This document shows, in pieces, positions 43,285 to 54,769 of a stretch of DNA of 64,000 nt. The DNA comes from Gautieria morchelliformis. Taxonomy: Eukaryota > Basidiomycota > Agaricomycetes > Gomphales > Gomphaceae. The notes beneath the pieces were generated by a model. It worked only from the letters and a program-made list of their open reading frames with translations, had not been told where the DNA came from and did no database searches. Numbering within the stretch: position 1 is the first letter of the stretch; every line of letters begins with the position of its first letter. Made by a program: the position numbers and the translations under genes. The stretch is from the NCBI GenBank assembly GCA_015179125.1, contig WHVA01000469.1, positions 25,758 to 89,757 of the forward strand. The letters run 5' to 3'.

Positions 43285-44557
43285 ATGTCATCATCGTAAG
43301 TTGTAATAACGTACAGTCTAAAAAAATGAAGCACACAATACGACACCTCCTTTAGATCCACGAAATACATACTTCCAGGAGAATTGATCGACCAAGTCAT
43401 TGATCACTTGCACGATGACCCACCCTCTCTACGAGCGTGTTGTCTCACTTGTCACGCATGGGCCCCCAGTTCACGGTTTCATATATTCCATGACATTGTG
43501 CTCTCTGACGCTGAGCGTGCCGACGGACTCGCCGAGCATCTGGAAACTAGCCCGCACATTTCCCCCTTGGTCAGGTCCCTAACTATTAACGGACACCTGG
43601 ATCCGATGCACCAAATGTTGGACTACTATCTGGATGCGGTCCTTCCCACAAGTGCTCCCAAATTGACAAGACTGAAGACCCTTCGAGTCGAACGGGTGGC
43701 CTTAGCTGACCAGGACCCAAAGGTCCTGTCTGCATTAATTCACAACTTCTCTACCCTCCAAGAATTATACATTAAAGCAGTCAGCTTCAACACATTCAGA
43801 GACTTTGCAGCACTCATAGTCTCACATCCCTTCCTGGAAAGCCTGGATCTCAATTTTGTTCTCTGGTGGAAGCCAGTGACTACGGAAAGTCATTGGGAGA
43901 ATGTGTTTCAGGAGTATCCTGACTTGCACTCACAGTTACGGAGCATAAAATTGAGCTACATATCTCACAGCGTGATGGATTGGCTATCATCTTACTATCA
44001 CGTTCTGCCTGTTTATACGCTCACTCAATCATCCTACATTTCCATCCGTGAGGTTCCCCAGATGGCGAGAATTCTCCAACTCATCGGATCTTCCCTTGAA
44101 CACCTCACCTTCTCCATTGATCAAGGGTCTCCCGGTATGAATTTTCCCTTGGTGGAAGCTTTCATCTCACATTGATGTCATTTTAGAGAAAACAAAAATG
44201 GACCTCTTATCATCTAACACAGGATTACGCACTCTAACTTTCGACAACATTTTACTAAGTCTACAATATGCAAAGACTTATGCATGGCTTCCTGTCTTGC
44301 TCTCCCAGGTCACATCCCTCTATATCGAGGAAATATCCTTCAATTTGACCTGGACCCGAGTCCACCTAATCGAGAGAGTAGATCTAAAGCTGGTACAGGA
44401 TATTATCACCAAACCTGTTTTCAGTGGACTGAAGAGAGTTATTTTTCGGTGGAGGGGCGCTGTGGATCCTGTGGAGGGCAGCCAAGCAATTAGGGTGCAA
44501 ATGGACCACCTGGATGAAATGGGACTACTTGTGTTCCACTGTAGAAAACCATGTTAA
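43285..44557 (+). CDS. F-box protein with leucine-rich-type repeats
   Basis: Three exons (43,285-43,295; 43,356-44,134; 44,187-44,557) join in frame through introns of 60 and 52 nt (GTAAGT...TTTAG and GTATGA...TTTTAG), giving 386 residues. The N-terminus LPGELIDQVIDHLHDDPPSL then RACCLTCHAW is the F-box signature expanded in Agaricomycetes. The rest alternates helix and strand in LRR-like style (LTRLKTLRVERV, FLESLDLNF, SSLEHLTFSI, GLRTLTFDN). F-box proteins link a substrate to the SCF ubiquitin ligase through Skp1. The target is unknown. The frame is intact and this is one of the few normal-looking host genes in the window. Confidence 0.85.
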
Positions 44558-45029
44558 AACTCAAAGAAAGGCTATGATTTGTAGCTCATGTAGATATGCC
44601 CCAAGACATTTAGTTGGACTCATGTGCCACAAAGGACAATTTCATCGATTACTGACAATGCTAGAGCTCAGACTTCTTCATGTTATAACATTTGCCTAGC
44701 ACTCTAAATTGTCTTTGAACTCGCAAACATGGCTTGCAATGTTTTATCTGATGACCCCACATTCATATTAACAATTTCTAACCTGTTCACTATATTCAAG
44801 TCCATCCAAGCATCATACATTCACCTATCCAAGTCACCGAGCCTTCCATTTGTGTAAATAACCTAACAACCTATGTACATAGTGTTACCTAATACCAGTG
44901 GGCCCCTTAGGGACTCACTGTACAGTTCATGCGTGGGAACTGGCCAGTGGTTCCCATCACATCTTACCTTACAACTGTCACTACATAGCATCCAGAATAC
45001 CACACATTGGTCAAGTTCTGTCTTCCCTT
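44558..45029. other. 3' flank of the F-box gene
   Basis: AT-rich and without coding signal. It presumably includes the F-box 3' UTR. LTR-A copy 4 begins at 45,030. Confidence 0.4.
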
Positions 45030-45828
45030 TGTCAAGATGGTTTTTTTGGCGTTAATATCGCATGTTAGTGAACCTGGGCGCTGATAATAGTACAAAGGCT
45101 AAGGCAATGAAGGTGAAGTATGAAAACTCACCAGTGGTGCTTAAGTTCGCCTCTGGTTGAAGATAGGATTCTATAGAAGAGGGCTCAAGATGATGGTCAC
45201 AGTGAGGTCAAGTTTTGCACAAGATAGACATATGATAATTGAACTGAGGAATATACATGTGAATGTAGACTACTTATACCGAATGCTCATATGATGCTAG
45301 CGAATAGGAAAGAGGCCGTCTTGAGTCAGGGTTGGATAGGGGTGTGCAGTCAGGATACAAATAGATGAAACACATGTACAATAGAATGAAAGAGGAGTGT
45401 GAACATGAAATGACGGGGAGGAAAGTGGGCGAAGGTACCTATGTATGAAAACACACCTTGAGACCTGCATATACGCCACCCTGCATGGACTCTTCGTCTG
45501 CTGGGTTGATCCCACACGATCTACGGGTAGGATGTCCCATGAATGCACTCCAGCCATATGAACACCTAAAGGGGTTGGATCGAGAAGATGATTGGGCCAG
45601 TTATTAACCATCATGCCGGGTAAAGGGTGTCGATCGTGTTTGATGGTGTACCTGCTCGTGAATGATGTGAGCAGCGAATGGTCATTCGGCGAATGTGGCG
45701 AAGGGTGCATGGAGAGAACATAGAGGAGGCGTGGTGGAAGGGAAGGGTGAATCCGAGCGAACATAGAGGAGGAGTGGTGAAAGGGAAAATAGGGATAGCT
45801 GGGTACAAGAAATAAATGGGTCATGACA
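45030..45828 (-). mobile_element. LTR-A copy 4, internally deleted
   Basis: It keeps both family termini (TGTCAAGATGG and GGTCATGACA) but is 799 bp because about 200 bp of the left part is missing. No target duplication is visible at the flanks. Confidence 0.8.
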
Positions 45829-46344
45829 ACTGTATAGAGTGAAAACTTCAGCGAAGCTAATTAGTCCTGGTATGAGTCCCATTGAGTCCAATCTGCACAG
45901 AGGCTGCAACTGACACTATCATGGAGTGGGAGTTTAACAGATGATGGGTTGTATGACGGATGATGGCCTCAACACCTGGGGTCTGACAGGAATGATGCGA
46001 ATAGTGAATGCAAAAGCAGTATGGCGATGGATATTTTGGCGAGGTATTCACTGGTTCGGAAAGTTGTTTGCTGGTTCGGGAGGTCATTTGCTGTATGTTG
46101 AGGTATGATTCACAGATTAGACGAATCATGACACCCTTGTGACAAAAGGCTTAAGATCCATATCTTTACACCTTTTTGAACTATCCTGCAGTTGATCGCC
46201 ACATGACCAACCGATTGTGGATTCAGAGCAATCTTGAAAAATATTGCTGTGTCAATGACTAAACATCATTGAGACCCTCCAGTAGACCCTCTACTGTCGG
46301 CTGCGAGCGTGATGACTCCATGCAGTCGAAGACGGATGTGAGCC
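45829..46344. other. Unassigned sequence with LTR-like tail
   Basis: No gene is supported. The stretch ending GAATCATGACA near 46,133 resembles the end of LTR-A weakly, together with scattered TTCGG and GCGAA strings; it may be an old relative. Confidence 0.3.
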
Positions 46345-46968
46345 ATGAGCTCATGGTCCATGCCCCAGGTGCAGCCCAGCGACACGATGGCTGACGCTAC
46401 CCTGGACCAAGAGTCCAGGACACCAGAAGATGGAGAGATCATAGATTTCACCGCCCTCGTCCCCCCAATAGAGGACGAGGAAAACCCCAACCACATCTTG
46501 CTGTGTGTGGTCGAGGATGAGACGTCGCTGGGCGACAGACTGGCAGCGCCCCCCCAATCCCCTCCACCCAGAGACAAAGGGAAGGGCAGAGAAGTCCTGC
46601 CATCATCAGATGGCAGAGCATCACTATCGAGATGGGCACAAAGCCGAGACTCAAACCGCCAATCACGAAGTCGAGCGACAACTATCGTCCCCGAAGGAGG
46701 ATGAAGACAAAAAAGACGAGCCCCTGACGATGGTCAGGGCTCAGAATACTCAAGCTCAAGTCGCAAGAGCTCAAGGACACATGCCATCGACAACAAGATG
46801 GCTGAGGCAATGGCCAAACAGGTGCAAGATGCATTGCACCAGAACGCCCTCCCGGGCCACAAGCATGAGCATATCGCATCGCAGCTCGATAACATTGCAT
46901 CTGCCCTTATGCAGTTTGGCAAAGAGCTCCACCAGATTGAGGAGATCTGGCAATGGGACGCTTCCATG
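46345..46968 (+). pseudogene. Gag-like acidic and coiled-coil ORF cut by gypsy-C
   Basis: The frame at 46,345-46,704 is acidic (TPEDGEIIDFTALVPP, DKGKGRE). After a frame change it continues to a helical end (MAEAMAKQVQDALHQNALPG, HIASQLDNIASALMQFGKEL), stopping exactly at the gypsy-C LTR at 46,969. The layout of an acidic head followed by a helix-rich segment resembles the N-terminal gag ORF of basidiomycete gypsy elements, but no gag motif or zinc knuckle is present. It could also be a host gene. Confidence 0.4.
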
Positions 46969-47959
46969 TGTCAAGATTGGTTTTTATGCATTAATATCGT
47001 GTATTAGTGAACACAGTGAATGCCCAAATAACTTGTGCGAATAAGTATGCCGTTCGGCGAAGAGGGTGAACCAATAAATGTTTACAAGATAAGAGGGCTG
47101 CCCGAACGGAGCTCGCCCTATCTACAGTCATAGTGAAATAGCTCATGGCACTTGATGATGTAACGTGCAAGGTGCCATAGAAGGGTTGTCTAAGTAGTTC
47201 AACCCCTTCGCCGACAGCACAGAAAATAGCTCAAAGGCTAAGGTAATGAAGATGAAGTATGAGAACTCACCAGTGGTGCCTAAGTCCTCTTCTGGTCGAA
47301 GATAGGAATCTACCGGAGAAGGCTCAAGACGATAGTCACAGTGAGGTCAAGTTTGCACAAGATGGATGTATGATAATTGAGCTAGGGAGTATACATGTGA
47401 ATGTAAACTACTTATATCGAATGCTCATATGGTAACAGCGAATAGGAAAGAGGCCGTCATGAGTCAGGGCTGGATAGGGGTGTGCAGTCATGATACAAAT
47501 TGAGTATACAATAGAACGAAAGAAGGGTGTGAACATGAAACAATGGAGAGGAAAGAGGGCGAAGGCACCTATGTAGAGAAATATGCCTTGGGACCCGCAT
47601 ATACACCACCCTGCACGGACTCTTTGTCTGCTGGGTTGATCCCACATGACCTACGGGTAGGACGTCCCATGAATGCATCACGGCCATATGAATCACCTAA
47701 AGGGGTTGGATCGAGAAGGTGATGGGGTTAGTGATGAACCATCATGCTGGGTAAATGGGATCAATCATATTTGATGGCGTGCCTGCTGGCGAAATGTGCG
47801 AGCTGTGAATACTCGTTCGGAGAATGGGGCAAACAGAAAATGGAGTGAACGTAGAGGAAGAGTGGTCGAAGGGTGGGGCGAACTCAGGCGAAGATGCAGG
47901 GGGAGTGACGAGGGGGAATGTAGAGACAGCGGGGTAATGGAAATAGACAGGTCATGACA
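46969..47959 (-). mobile_element. LTR-A copy 5: 3' LTR of gypsy-C
   Basis: 991 bp with intact termini. It is the only LTR-A that abuts a polypurine tract, which assigns the LTR-A family to gypsy-C. Confidence 0.85.
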
Positions 47960-47974
47960 GTACCCCCCTCCTAG
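47960..47974 (-). promoter_or_regulatory. Polypurine tract of gypsy-C
   Basis: On the minus strand AGCTAGGAGGGGGGTAC directly precedes TGTCATGACC of the LTR, the normal primer site for plus-strand synthesis. Confidence 0.8.
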
Positions 47975-48133
47975 CTTTGGAGTCCAACAACACTGTGTCC
48001 TATGGTGAGGTGGAAGCATTAAAGATGTAATGGGTCCCCCAATGGGATCTCTAAGGTCTGGGCCCTGCCTTGCTGCTGCGTAGTCCGTGCATGACTTCTC
48101 TAGAGGTCCCTCGATGAAGTCCATGGAGATAGA

Positions 48134-49394
48134 TGTCATGACACGTCTATTTTGTATACCCATTAACCTCGACACACCACTTCTACGTTCTCCCGGTTTG
48201 CTCGTCGCCGAATGTGTCGAACATTTATTGGCTTTCGCATCATTCGCACGTAGCAGCGCTACCTGAACTCAATCAACGCCTCCTCCACGTCTCAATTGCC
48301 TGTCGTGGGTCCTCTCACCTCCCTTGCTCAAACCTCATCGGATGCTCCTCTGATCGGGTGGTGCAACTCATTTTATTTCCTATACCCAGTTATCCCTATT
48401 ATCCATTTTCCCATTCCCCCTCTATGTTCGCATGGCTTCGCCCTCCCCTTGGGCCACGGCTCTTCAATGATCATTCTATTTTGTGCTTCGCCGCATTTTG
48501 CCGAACAGCCATTCGCTGCTCGCATCATTCGCCAGCAGGCACACCATCAAAACATGATCAACATCCCTACCCGGCATGATGGCTCGTCAGTAGCTCCATC
48601 AGGTTCTCGATCCAACCCCCTTTAGGTGTTCATATAAGCAGGGTGCGTTCGCAGGACATCCTACCCGTAGGTCGTGTAGGATCAACCCAGTAGACGAAGA
48701 GCCCATTCAGGGTGGTGTATATGTGGGCCCCAAGCCATGATTTCGTACATAGGTGCCTTCGCCACCTTTACTCTCCATCGTTTCATGTTCTCCCTCTTCT
48801 CTCACTCTATTGTATGTTTATTTCATCTATGTTGTATCACGACTGCACACCCCTATCCAACCCTGACTCATGACGGCCTGTTTACTATTCGCTGATACCT
48901 TATGAGCATTCAATATAAGTAGTTTGCATTCGCATGTATATTCCCCAGTTCAATTATCATACGTCGTCCATCTTGTGCAAACTTGACCTCGCTGTGATCA
49001 TCGTCTTGAGCCTTCTCCTGGAGATTTGTATCTTCGACCAGAAGAGGACTTAGGCATCACTGGTGAGCTCTCATACTTCATCTTCGTTACCTTAGCCTTC
49101 GAACTATTTTCTGTGCTGTCGGCGGAGGGTTCCGAAGGGGCACCTTCGCCAGCGAAGGGATTGTCGCTACTTAGACAGCCCTTCCGTGACACCTTGTACG
49201 TTATGTTGTCAAGTGCCATGGGCTATTTCGCTATGGCTGTAGATAGGGCGAGCTCCATTTGGGCAACCCTCTTATCTTGTGAACATTTGTTGGTTCACCT
49301 ATTTGCCGAACGGCATACTTATTCGCACAAGTTATTCGGGCATTCGCTGTGTTCACTAATACACGATATTAACGCCTAAAAGCCAATCTTGACA
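48134..49394 (+). mobile_element. LTR-A copy 6 (solo, reverse orientation) in gypsy-C integrase
   Basis: TGTCATGACA to CAATCTTGACA, 1261 bp, with perfect ATAGA duplicates at 48,129-48,133 and 49,395-49,399. About 200 bp near 48,165-48,365 is extra or very divergent relative to other copies. An open frame of 117 codons crosses it at 49,026-49,379. Confidence 0.9.
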
Positions 49395-51114
49395 ATAGAG
49401 TCCCAAGGTCATTGGCTGATGGGCAGGAAGCGAAGAGGACCGAAGGGTTTGTGATGAATGGATTTAGTGTGGTGACACTTGGAACAGGAGCCGATGTAGT
49501 TGGTGACAAAGGTGGACATGTTCGGCCAATGATACTGTCTTCAAATGCTCTTCATCATTTTGCTGATCCCTGGATGGCCTGCTAACTGATGATCATGCAG
49601 CGAGCAAAGGATGTCCAAGCGAATATCATTATGATTGGGGACATACATTTGCTGTTTGTACAACAGCATTTTGGCATCCTCGCCAAGTGACCAGGGGTCT
49701 GGCTTCACGTTCAGAAGGGTGATCACCATCATCTGAGACTGGAGACGAGTGATGTGGGCTGAAGACAAGGGATCGGTCAACTGGCCCTGTTGGATGGATG
49801 TCAACAGTGATGCAGAGTCAAGGATGATGGCACGAATAAGTTGCCTGGTCTTAAACATCGATTGGAAGTTGTGAGGATTTGCTAATGCATAAGCACCATC
49901 CCCCCCTTTAGGGTACACGTCGCCCTGATGGGTCAATGCATCAGGCTTTGTGCCAAGCCGCCCAGCTCAGTAGCAAATGATGTAGTTGAAACCTGACACG
50001 TGCTTGGACCATTGAACCTCACATCGGGTCAGCTGCTTCGTAGTTGCGAAGTATTCTAGGTTTTTGTGGTCAGAGAGGACGAGAATGACGTGGGATTCTC
50101 CTTCGGGGTAGTTTTGCCATTGCTTGAAGGCGCAGAAGATGGTGAGAAGCTCCTTGTCGTAGATCTCATAGTTCATCTCGGCTGGTGCCATTCCTCACGA
50201 ATAGAAGGCGATTGGATGGATATTGCCATCGGAGGGGGTGATCTGCAAGATGATAGTGGCGATGGCGTAGTCGGAAGTGTCTGTCTCTATTACTATGGGG
50301 TTACTCGGGTTGAAGTGGATGAGGACTGGGGCTTTTGAGAACACAGCTTTGAGTGCTTTGAAGGCCTCCTGCTGCTTCGCCTCCCATGCGAATGGAGTAT
50401 CCTTCCTGGTTAAGGGAGTAAGCGGCAGGACAATATCTGAGAACGAAATGATGAATCTTCTGTAGAAGTTTGCAAAGTCCAGGAACTATTGGACTTCGCG
50501 AATGTTCGTTGGTACAGGCCACTTTGTGATGGCAGCTGTTTTTTGACGTATGAGACCCCAGCAGGAGAGATGATGAATCCAAGAAATTCAACCCAGTCCG
50601 AATGGAAAAGGCACTTCTCTGGCTTTATGAAGAGGTTGTGCTTTCGAAGACGGGCGAGGACCATTCGGACATGTTCCAAGTGATCCTTCCTGTTCGTGGA
50701 GAGAAGATAAGGAGTCGTCGAGGTAGACTACAACGAAGATGTCAGCCATGTCTGGGAAGATATAATTCATGAAGTGCTGGAAAGTCGCCAGAGCGTTCGT
50801 CAACCTGAACGGCATGACAAGATATTCGAAGGACCCATATCGAGTTCGGAAGGCTGTCTTCCACTCTTGACCAGAAGCGATCCGAATATTGTTGAACCCG
50901 GTGCGAAGGTCGAATTTGGTATAGACGTTCGCGCTTTTGAGTTGGTCAATAAGGCTCAGAATGAGTGGGATAGGGTACTTGTTCTTTCGCATGATACGAT
51001 TCAACCCTCGGTAGTCCACATACATTCGTAGTGTACCATCCTTCTTCTTCGTGAACACAACAGGGGCGCCACCGGGTGATTGGGAGGAGCGGATAAAGCC
51101 CTTGCCAAGCATAT

Positions 51115-51943
51115 TGTCATGACCTGTCTATTTCCATTACCCCGCTGTCTCTACATTCCCCCTCGTCACTCCCCCTGCATCTTCGCCTGAGTTCGCCCCA
51201 CCCTTCGACCACTCTTCCTCTACGTTCGCTCCATTTTCTGTTCGCCCCATTCTCCAAACGAGTATTCACAGCTCGCACATTTCGCCAGCAGGCACGCCAT
51301 CAAATATTATTGATCCCATTTACCCAGCATGATGGTTCATCACTAACCCCATCACCTTCTCGATCCAACCCCTTTAGGTGATTCATATGGCCGTGATGCA
51401 TTCATGGGACGTCCTACCCGTAGGTCATGTGGGATCAACCCAGCAGACAAAGAGTCCATGCAGGGTGGTGTATATGTGGGTCCCAAGGCGTATTTCCGTA
51501 CATAGGTGCCTTCGCCCCCTTTCCTCTCCATTGTTTTATGTCCGCACCCTTCTTTTGCTCTACTGTATGTTTAATCCATCTCTCTGTGATCATGACTGCG
51601 CACCCCTATCCAACCCTGACTCATGATGGCCTCTTTCCTATTCGCTGATACCTTACGAGCATTCAATATAAGTAGTTTACATTCGCATGGATATTCCCCA
51701 GTTCAATTATCATATGTCCATCTTGTGCAAACTTGACCTCGCTGTGACCATCATCTTGAGCCTTCTCCTGTAGATTTATATCTTCGACCAGAAGAGGACT
51801 TAGGCATCACTGGTGAGTTCTCATACTTCATCTTCGTTACCTTAGCCTTCACACTATTTTCTGTGCCGTCGGCGAAGGGCTCCTTGCTACTTAGACAACC
51901 CTTGCATGACACCTTGCACATTACATCATTAAGTGCCACGGGC
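51115..51943 (+). mobile_element. LTR-A copy 7 (solo, reverse orientation), left part
   Basis: It begins TGTCATGACCTG after the target duplicate CATAT (51,110-51,114). LTR sequence continues until LINE-2 at 51,944. Confidence 0.9.
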
Positions 51944-53512
51944 AACGATCCAAAGGCACAAAGGGGCACATCACCAAACTGGCAAGAGTACAGAGGCAAG
52001 CCGCCCTCGCAATCACAGGAGCGATGCGAATGACAGCGAGCGACACAGCTGACGCACACGCAAATCTATTACCATTCTCGCTACTAGTATCCAAGGTTGT
52101 TCATCAAGCCGCAGTCAGACTAATGTGTTTGCCCAAACAGCACCCCCTGTCCAAACACGTGAGAAAAGCAGTGCGTAGATACGTCAAGAAACACAGGTCA
52201 TCGCTCCACGAAATCCTACATGCGTTCAACCTACAGCCGCAACGAATGGAGACGATCGAAGTGGTAAGACGGGGGCCCAAATGGAAGCCCGTCTTCAACG
52301 TGAATATACCTGAAAACAAGGAGAAAGCAGCGGAAATGGGAGCAGGAGATAATGTGGAAGTGAAGGTATACACGGATGGATCAATGATCAAGGGCGGGGT
52401 GGGGGCTGCAGCGGTGCTGTGCCGTAGAGGAGCGGTGAAGTGGGTCGCCAGGAAATACATGGGATCGGCGGACGAACATACCGTCTTCGAAGCGGAACTC
52501 CTTGGAGCGGCGATGGGGGCTAGGATGATAAGGGATGAGGGATGTGGGGAGCACATGCTGGGATTGGACAACCAGTCAGCGATACAGACGACCAGAGAGG
52601 AGCGAGCAATATCGGGACAGTATCTGGTTGAAGCCATACACGACCATATGGAAGCAATAAGGGAGGAAAAGGGAGGAAAAGCGACGGTGACAGTGAGATG
52701 GATACCTGGGCACGAGGGGATAGAAGGAAACGAGCGGGCGGACAGGGAAGCTAAGAGGGCAGCGAAAGGCGACCACCAGAAGCGCGAATGACTTTCCGAT
52801 ATGCCAGGGGAGAATGCCCACCAGCAAGACAGCCGAACTACTGAGACACCACAAAGCGCTGAAGGCGCAAGCCAGGGAAATGTTCGCGAGATCGCCGAGG
52901 GCCAAGCATGCGCACAAGATTGACCCAACAATGCCATCGCCAGCATACATAAAACTCACCAGGGGCATGACAAGACGACACAGCTCACTACTAGTCCAGT
53001 TGAGAACGGGCCACGCACCACTCGTGAAGCACTTGTTCAGGATAGGGAAGGCCGACTCACCCACTTGCGCAGCTTGCCTCAGCAGTGACGAAACTGTGCA
53101 CCACTACCTACTACAGTGCCCAGCGTACCGAGAGCAAAGGGGACAGATGGAGAAGAAGCTGAGGCGCGGAGCTAGATCGATGGGAACACTACTGACCAGA
53201 CCGAAGGCCATGGAAACGCTCTTCCGATACATAAATGACACAGGGAGGTTTCAACAAATGTTTGGAGATGTGGGGCTGCCGGAGATAAGAGACAAAAGAT
53301 AGACCAGCCTGTGCAAGCCACACAGAGCTAACCACCTCGCTTTCACAAAGGCACGGACACGCTCGGGGCATCGCCCATCGAGCTCATGCGGAGACAGATT
53401 AGAACAGCGAGACCGAGCAATCAAGCAGGTAGAATACATGTATGCATCGTCTTACATAGAGCGCGGCCCCAAAAGAGAAAAATGGATTAAAAAAAAAAAA
53501 AAAAAAAAAAAA
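51944..53512 (+). mobile_element. LINE-2: 5'-truncated non-LTR element with poly-A
   Basis: The 1.57-kb piece begins in the connection region of ORF2 and ends in about 26 A. It is flanked by a 13-bp duplication AAGTGCCACGGGC / AAGTGCCATGGGC (51,931-51,943 and 53,513-53,525, one difference) taken from LTR-A. It is the same family as LINE-1: the tail GTCTTACATAG... CCCCAAAAG... ATGGATTAAAA is shared. Confidence 0.92.
51945..53302 (+). pseudogene. LINE-2 ORF2 C-terminal part: connection, RNase H, zinc finger
   Basis: The frame at 52,024-52,791 covers the connection region (KLARVQRQAALAITGAMRM) and an RNase H with all expected blocks: VYTDGSMIKGGVGAAAV, EHTVFEAELLGA, LGLDNQSAI and GHEGIEGNERAD. 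A one-base shift near 52,790 leads into 52,814-53,302, with PTSKTAELLRHH and the zinc finger CAACLSSDETVHHYLLQC, ending ten codons after a FGDVGLPEIRDKR tail. It shows what LINE-1 has lost. Confidence 0.9.
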
Positions 53513-53700
53513 AAGTGCCATGGGCTATTTCACTACGACTGTAGATAGGGCAAGCTCCGTTCAGGCAGCCCTCTTATCTTGTGAACATTTGTTGGTTCAC
53601 CTATTCGCTGAATGGGATACTTATTCGCACAAGTTATTCGGGCATTCGCTGTGTTCACTAATACCTGCAGGATATTAACGCCTAAAAACCAATCTTGACA
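53513..53700 (+). mobile_element. LTR-A copy 7, right part
   Basis: LTR sequence resumes after the LINE-2 poly-A and ends CCAATCTTGACA at 53,700, followed by the second CATAT (53,701-53,705). Confidence 0.9.
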
Positions 53701-53992
53701 CATATCTTTGAGATAATCGCGAAGTGCTTCTAATTCGCTGTTCAAGAGTGGGTATATGGGACCGTGAGGTGGTGTGCCATCATTTTTGATCTGGATGGTG
53801 TGGTCATAAGGGCGGTGCAGGGGCAAGTCTTTGGCTTTAGCACATGAGAAGATATCGAAGAAGTCATGGTACTCCTCTGGTACCACAGTTCTGAACATCT
53901 TTAACTCGTCCTTCGGTAGTGGGTTTTCGTAAAGTAGTGTAGTCGGAGCGGGTGCGTTGCCTACAGTGCAAAGCGAAGTTGGTTCGGGGATG

Positions 53993-54648
53993 TGTTACAT
54001 ATTGAGGTTTCCGCTAAGTCGGAACTGGAAAGGACAGCGGCTTCAACTTGTAGGTTGCGCCCCCAATGAACTATCGTCCTAGGTATTTTCGGAAATGGGT
54101 CGGAAGTCGGAATACACTGAACTGAAGGTTCATCGGAACTTGAGGCGGAATTGAGGTGGAAGACGGAAGGCGGAGAGACGGAGGTCTTGCTAGACTCGCT
54201 GTGCTAAGAACAGGAGATGGAGCGAAGGAAATCAAGTATCGAAGGTGATTATCTGATTGCAGAATAACAGACATATATGACAGGCTTTTATACAAAGAGC
54301 TGAGACAACAGGTAATGGGGTAGTACTAAGCAAATTCCAGGGGAAGCGGAAGTCGAGTAGACAATGCGTGGGAACTAACTAATCGGGAAACAATGGGACT
54401 ACAAGGGGGGTTCAGGGTAAGGTAAAACAATGGCAAAGAACAAGGGGTCGGGAAAACATGTCTGACAACGAACTTCAAGGGTGACCGGATATATGGTCTT
54501 GATGAACGATGAAGCGGGTCTGGTGGGTCCAAGTATTAGAGTCGAAAGAACAAGGGAATAGAACAATGGGCGGAATGTCGGAACTATCGGAGGGGCGGAA
54601 AGTGTTGCGGAACTGAAGGTCGGAAGTCGGAAATGAACGGTTGTAACA
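53993..54648 (-). mobile_element. 3' LTR of gypsy-D (LTR-B)
   Basis: 656 bp; in sense it runs TGTTACAACC to ATATGTAACA. It matches 894-1583 in reverse. The pentamer TTCCG is frequent throughout. Confidence 0.92.
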
Positions 54649-54664
54649 GTATCTCCCTTCTAAG
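54649..54664 (-). promoter_or_regulatory. Polypurine tract of gypsy-D
   Basis: On the minus strand AGAAGGGAGATAC directly precedes the 3' LTR start TGTTACAACC. Confidence 0.75.
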
Positions 54665-54769
54665 GTCGAGCCCCGCGAGACCACAGGTCGGATCACGTGA
54701 CTTGTGAACAAATGCGTCGGGGTTCAAAAAATAGGCTGAGGAACAAACGCATCTTCTTTCCAATCCAAC

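Larger units (their letters stand above)
47960..49940 (-). pseudogene. Gypsy-C integrase remnant split by solo LTR-A
   Basis: The right piece (49,395-49,940) carries the zinc-binding module (HDHQLAGHPGISKMM and CSKCHHTKS) and runs to PWDSI. The left piece resumes ISMDFIEGPLE, the first catalytic Asp region, then jumps within a few codons to the end of the element (LMLPPHHRTQCCWTPKLGGG). The rest of the catalytic core and any chromodomain are deleted. Stops occur near 49,555 and 49,407. The solo LTR sits between Ile and Ser of PWDSISMD with duplicate ATAGA. Confidence 0.85.
49941..53992 (-). pseudogene. Gypsy-C reverse transcriptase and RNase H, split by solo LTR-A
   Basis: RNase H shows MNYEIYDKELLTIFCAFKQW and VLSDHKNLEYFA at 49,967-50,191. 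Reverse transcriptase (50,410-51,114) shows [56 protein letters not shown] and a catalytic VYLDD. It breaks at KDM-LGKGFI where LTR-A copy 7 is inserted, and resumes at 53,701 with NSELEALRDYLKDM and VVPEEYHDFFDIFS. Frameshifts occur near 50,600 and 50,300. The linker ahead of it runs to 53,992, where gypsy-D is inserted. Confidence 0.88.
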
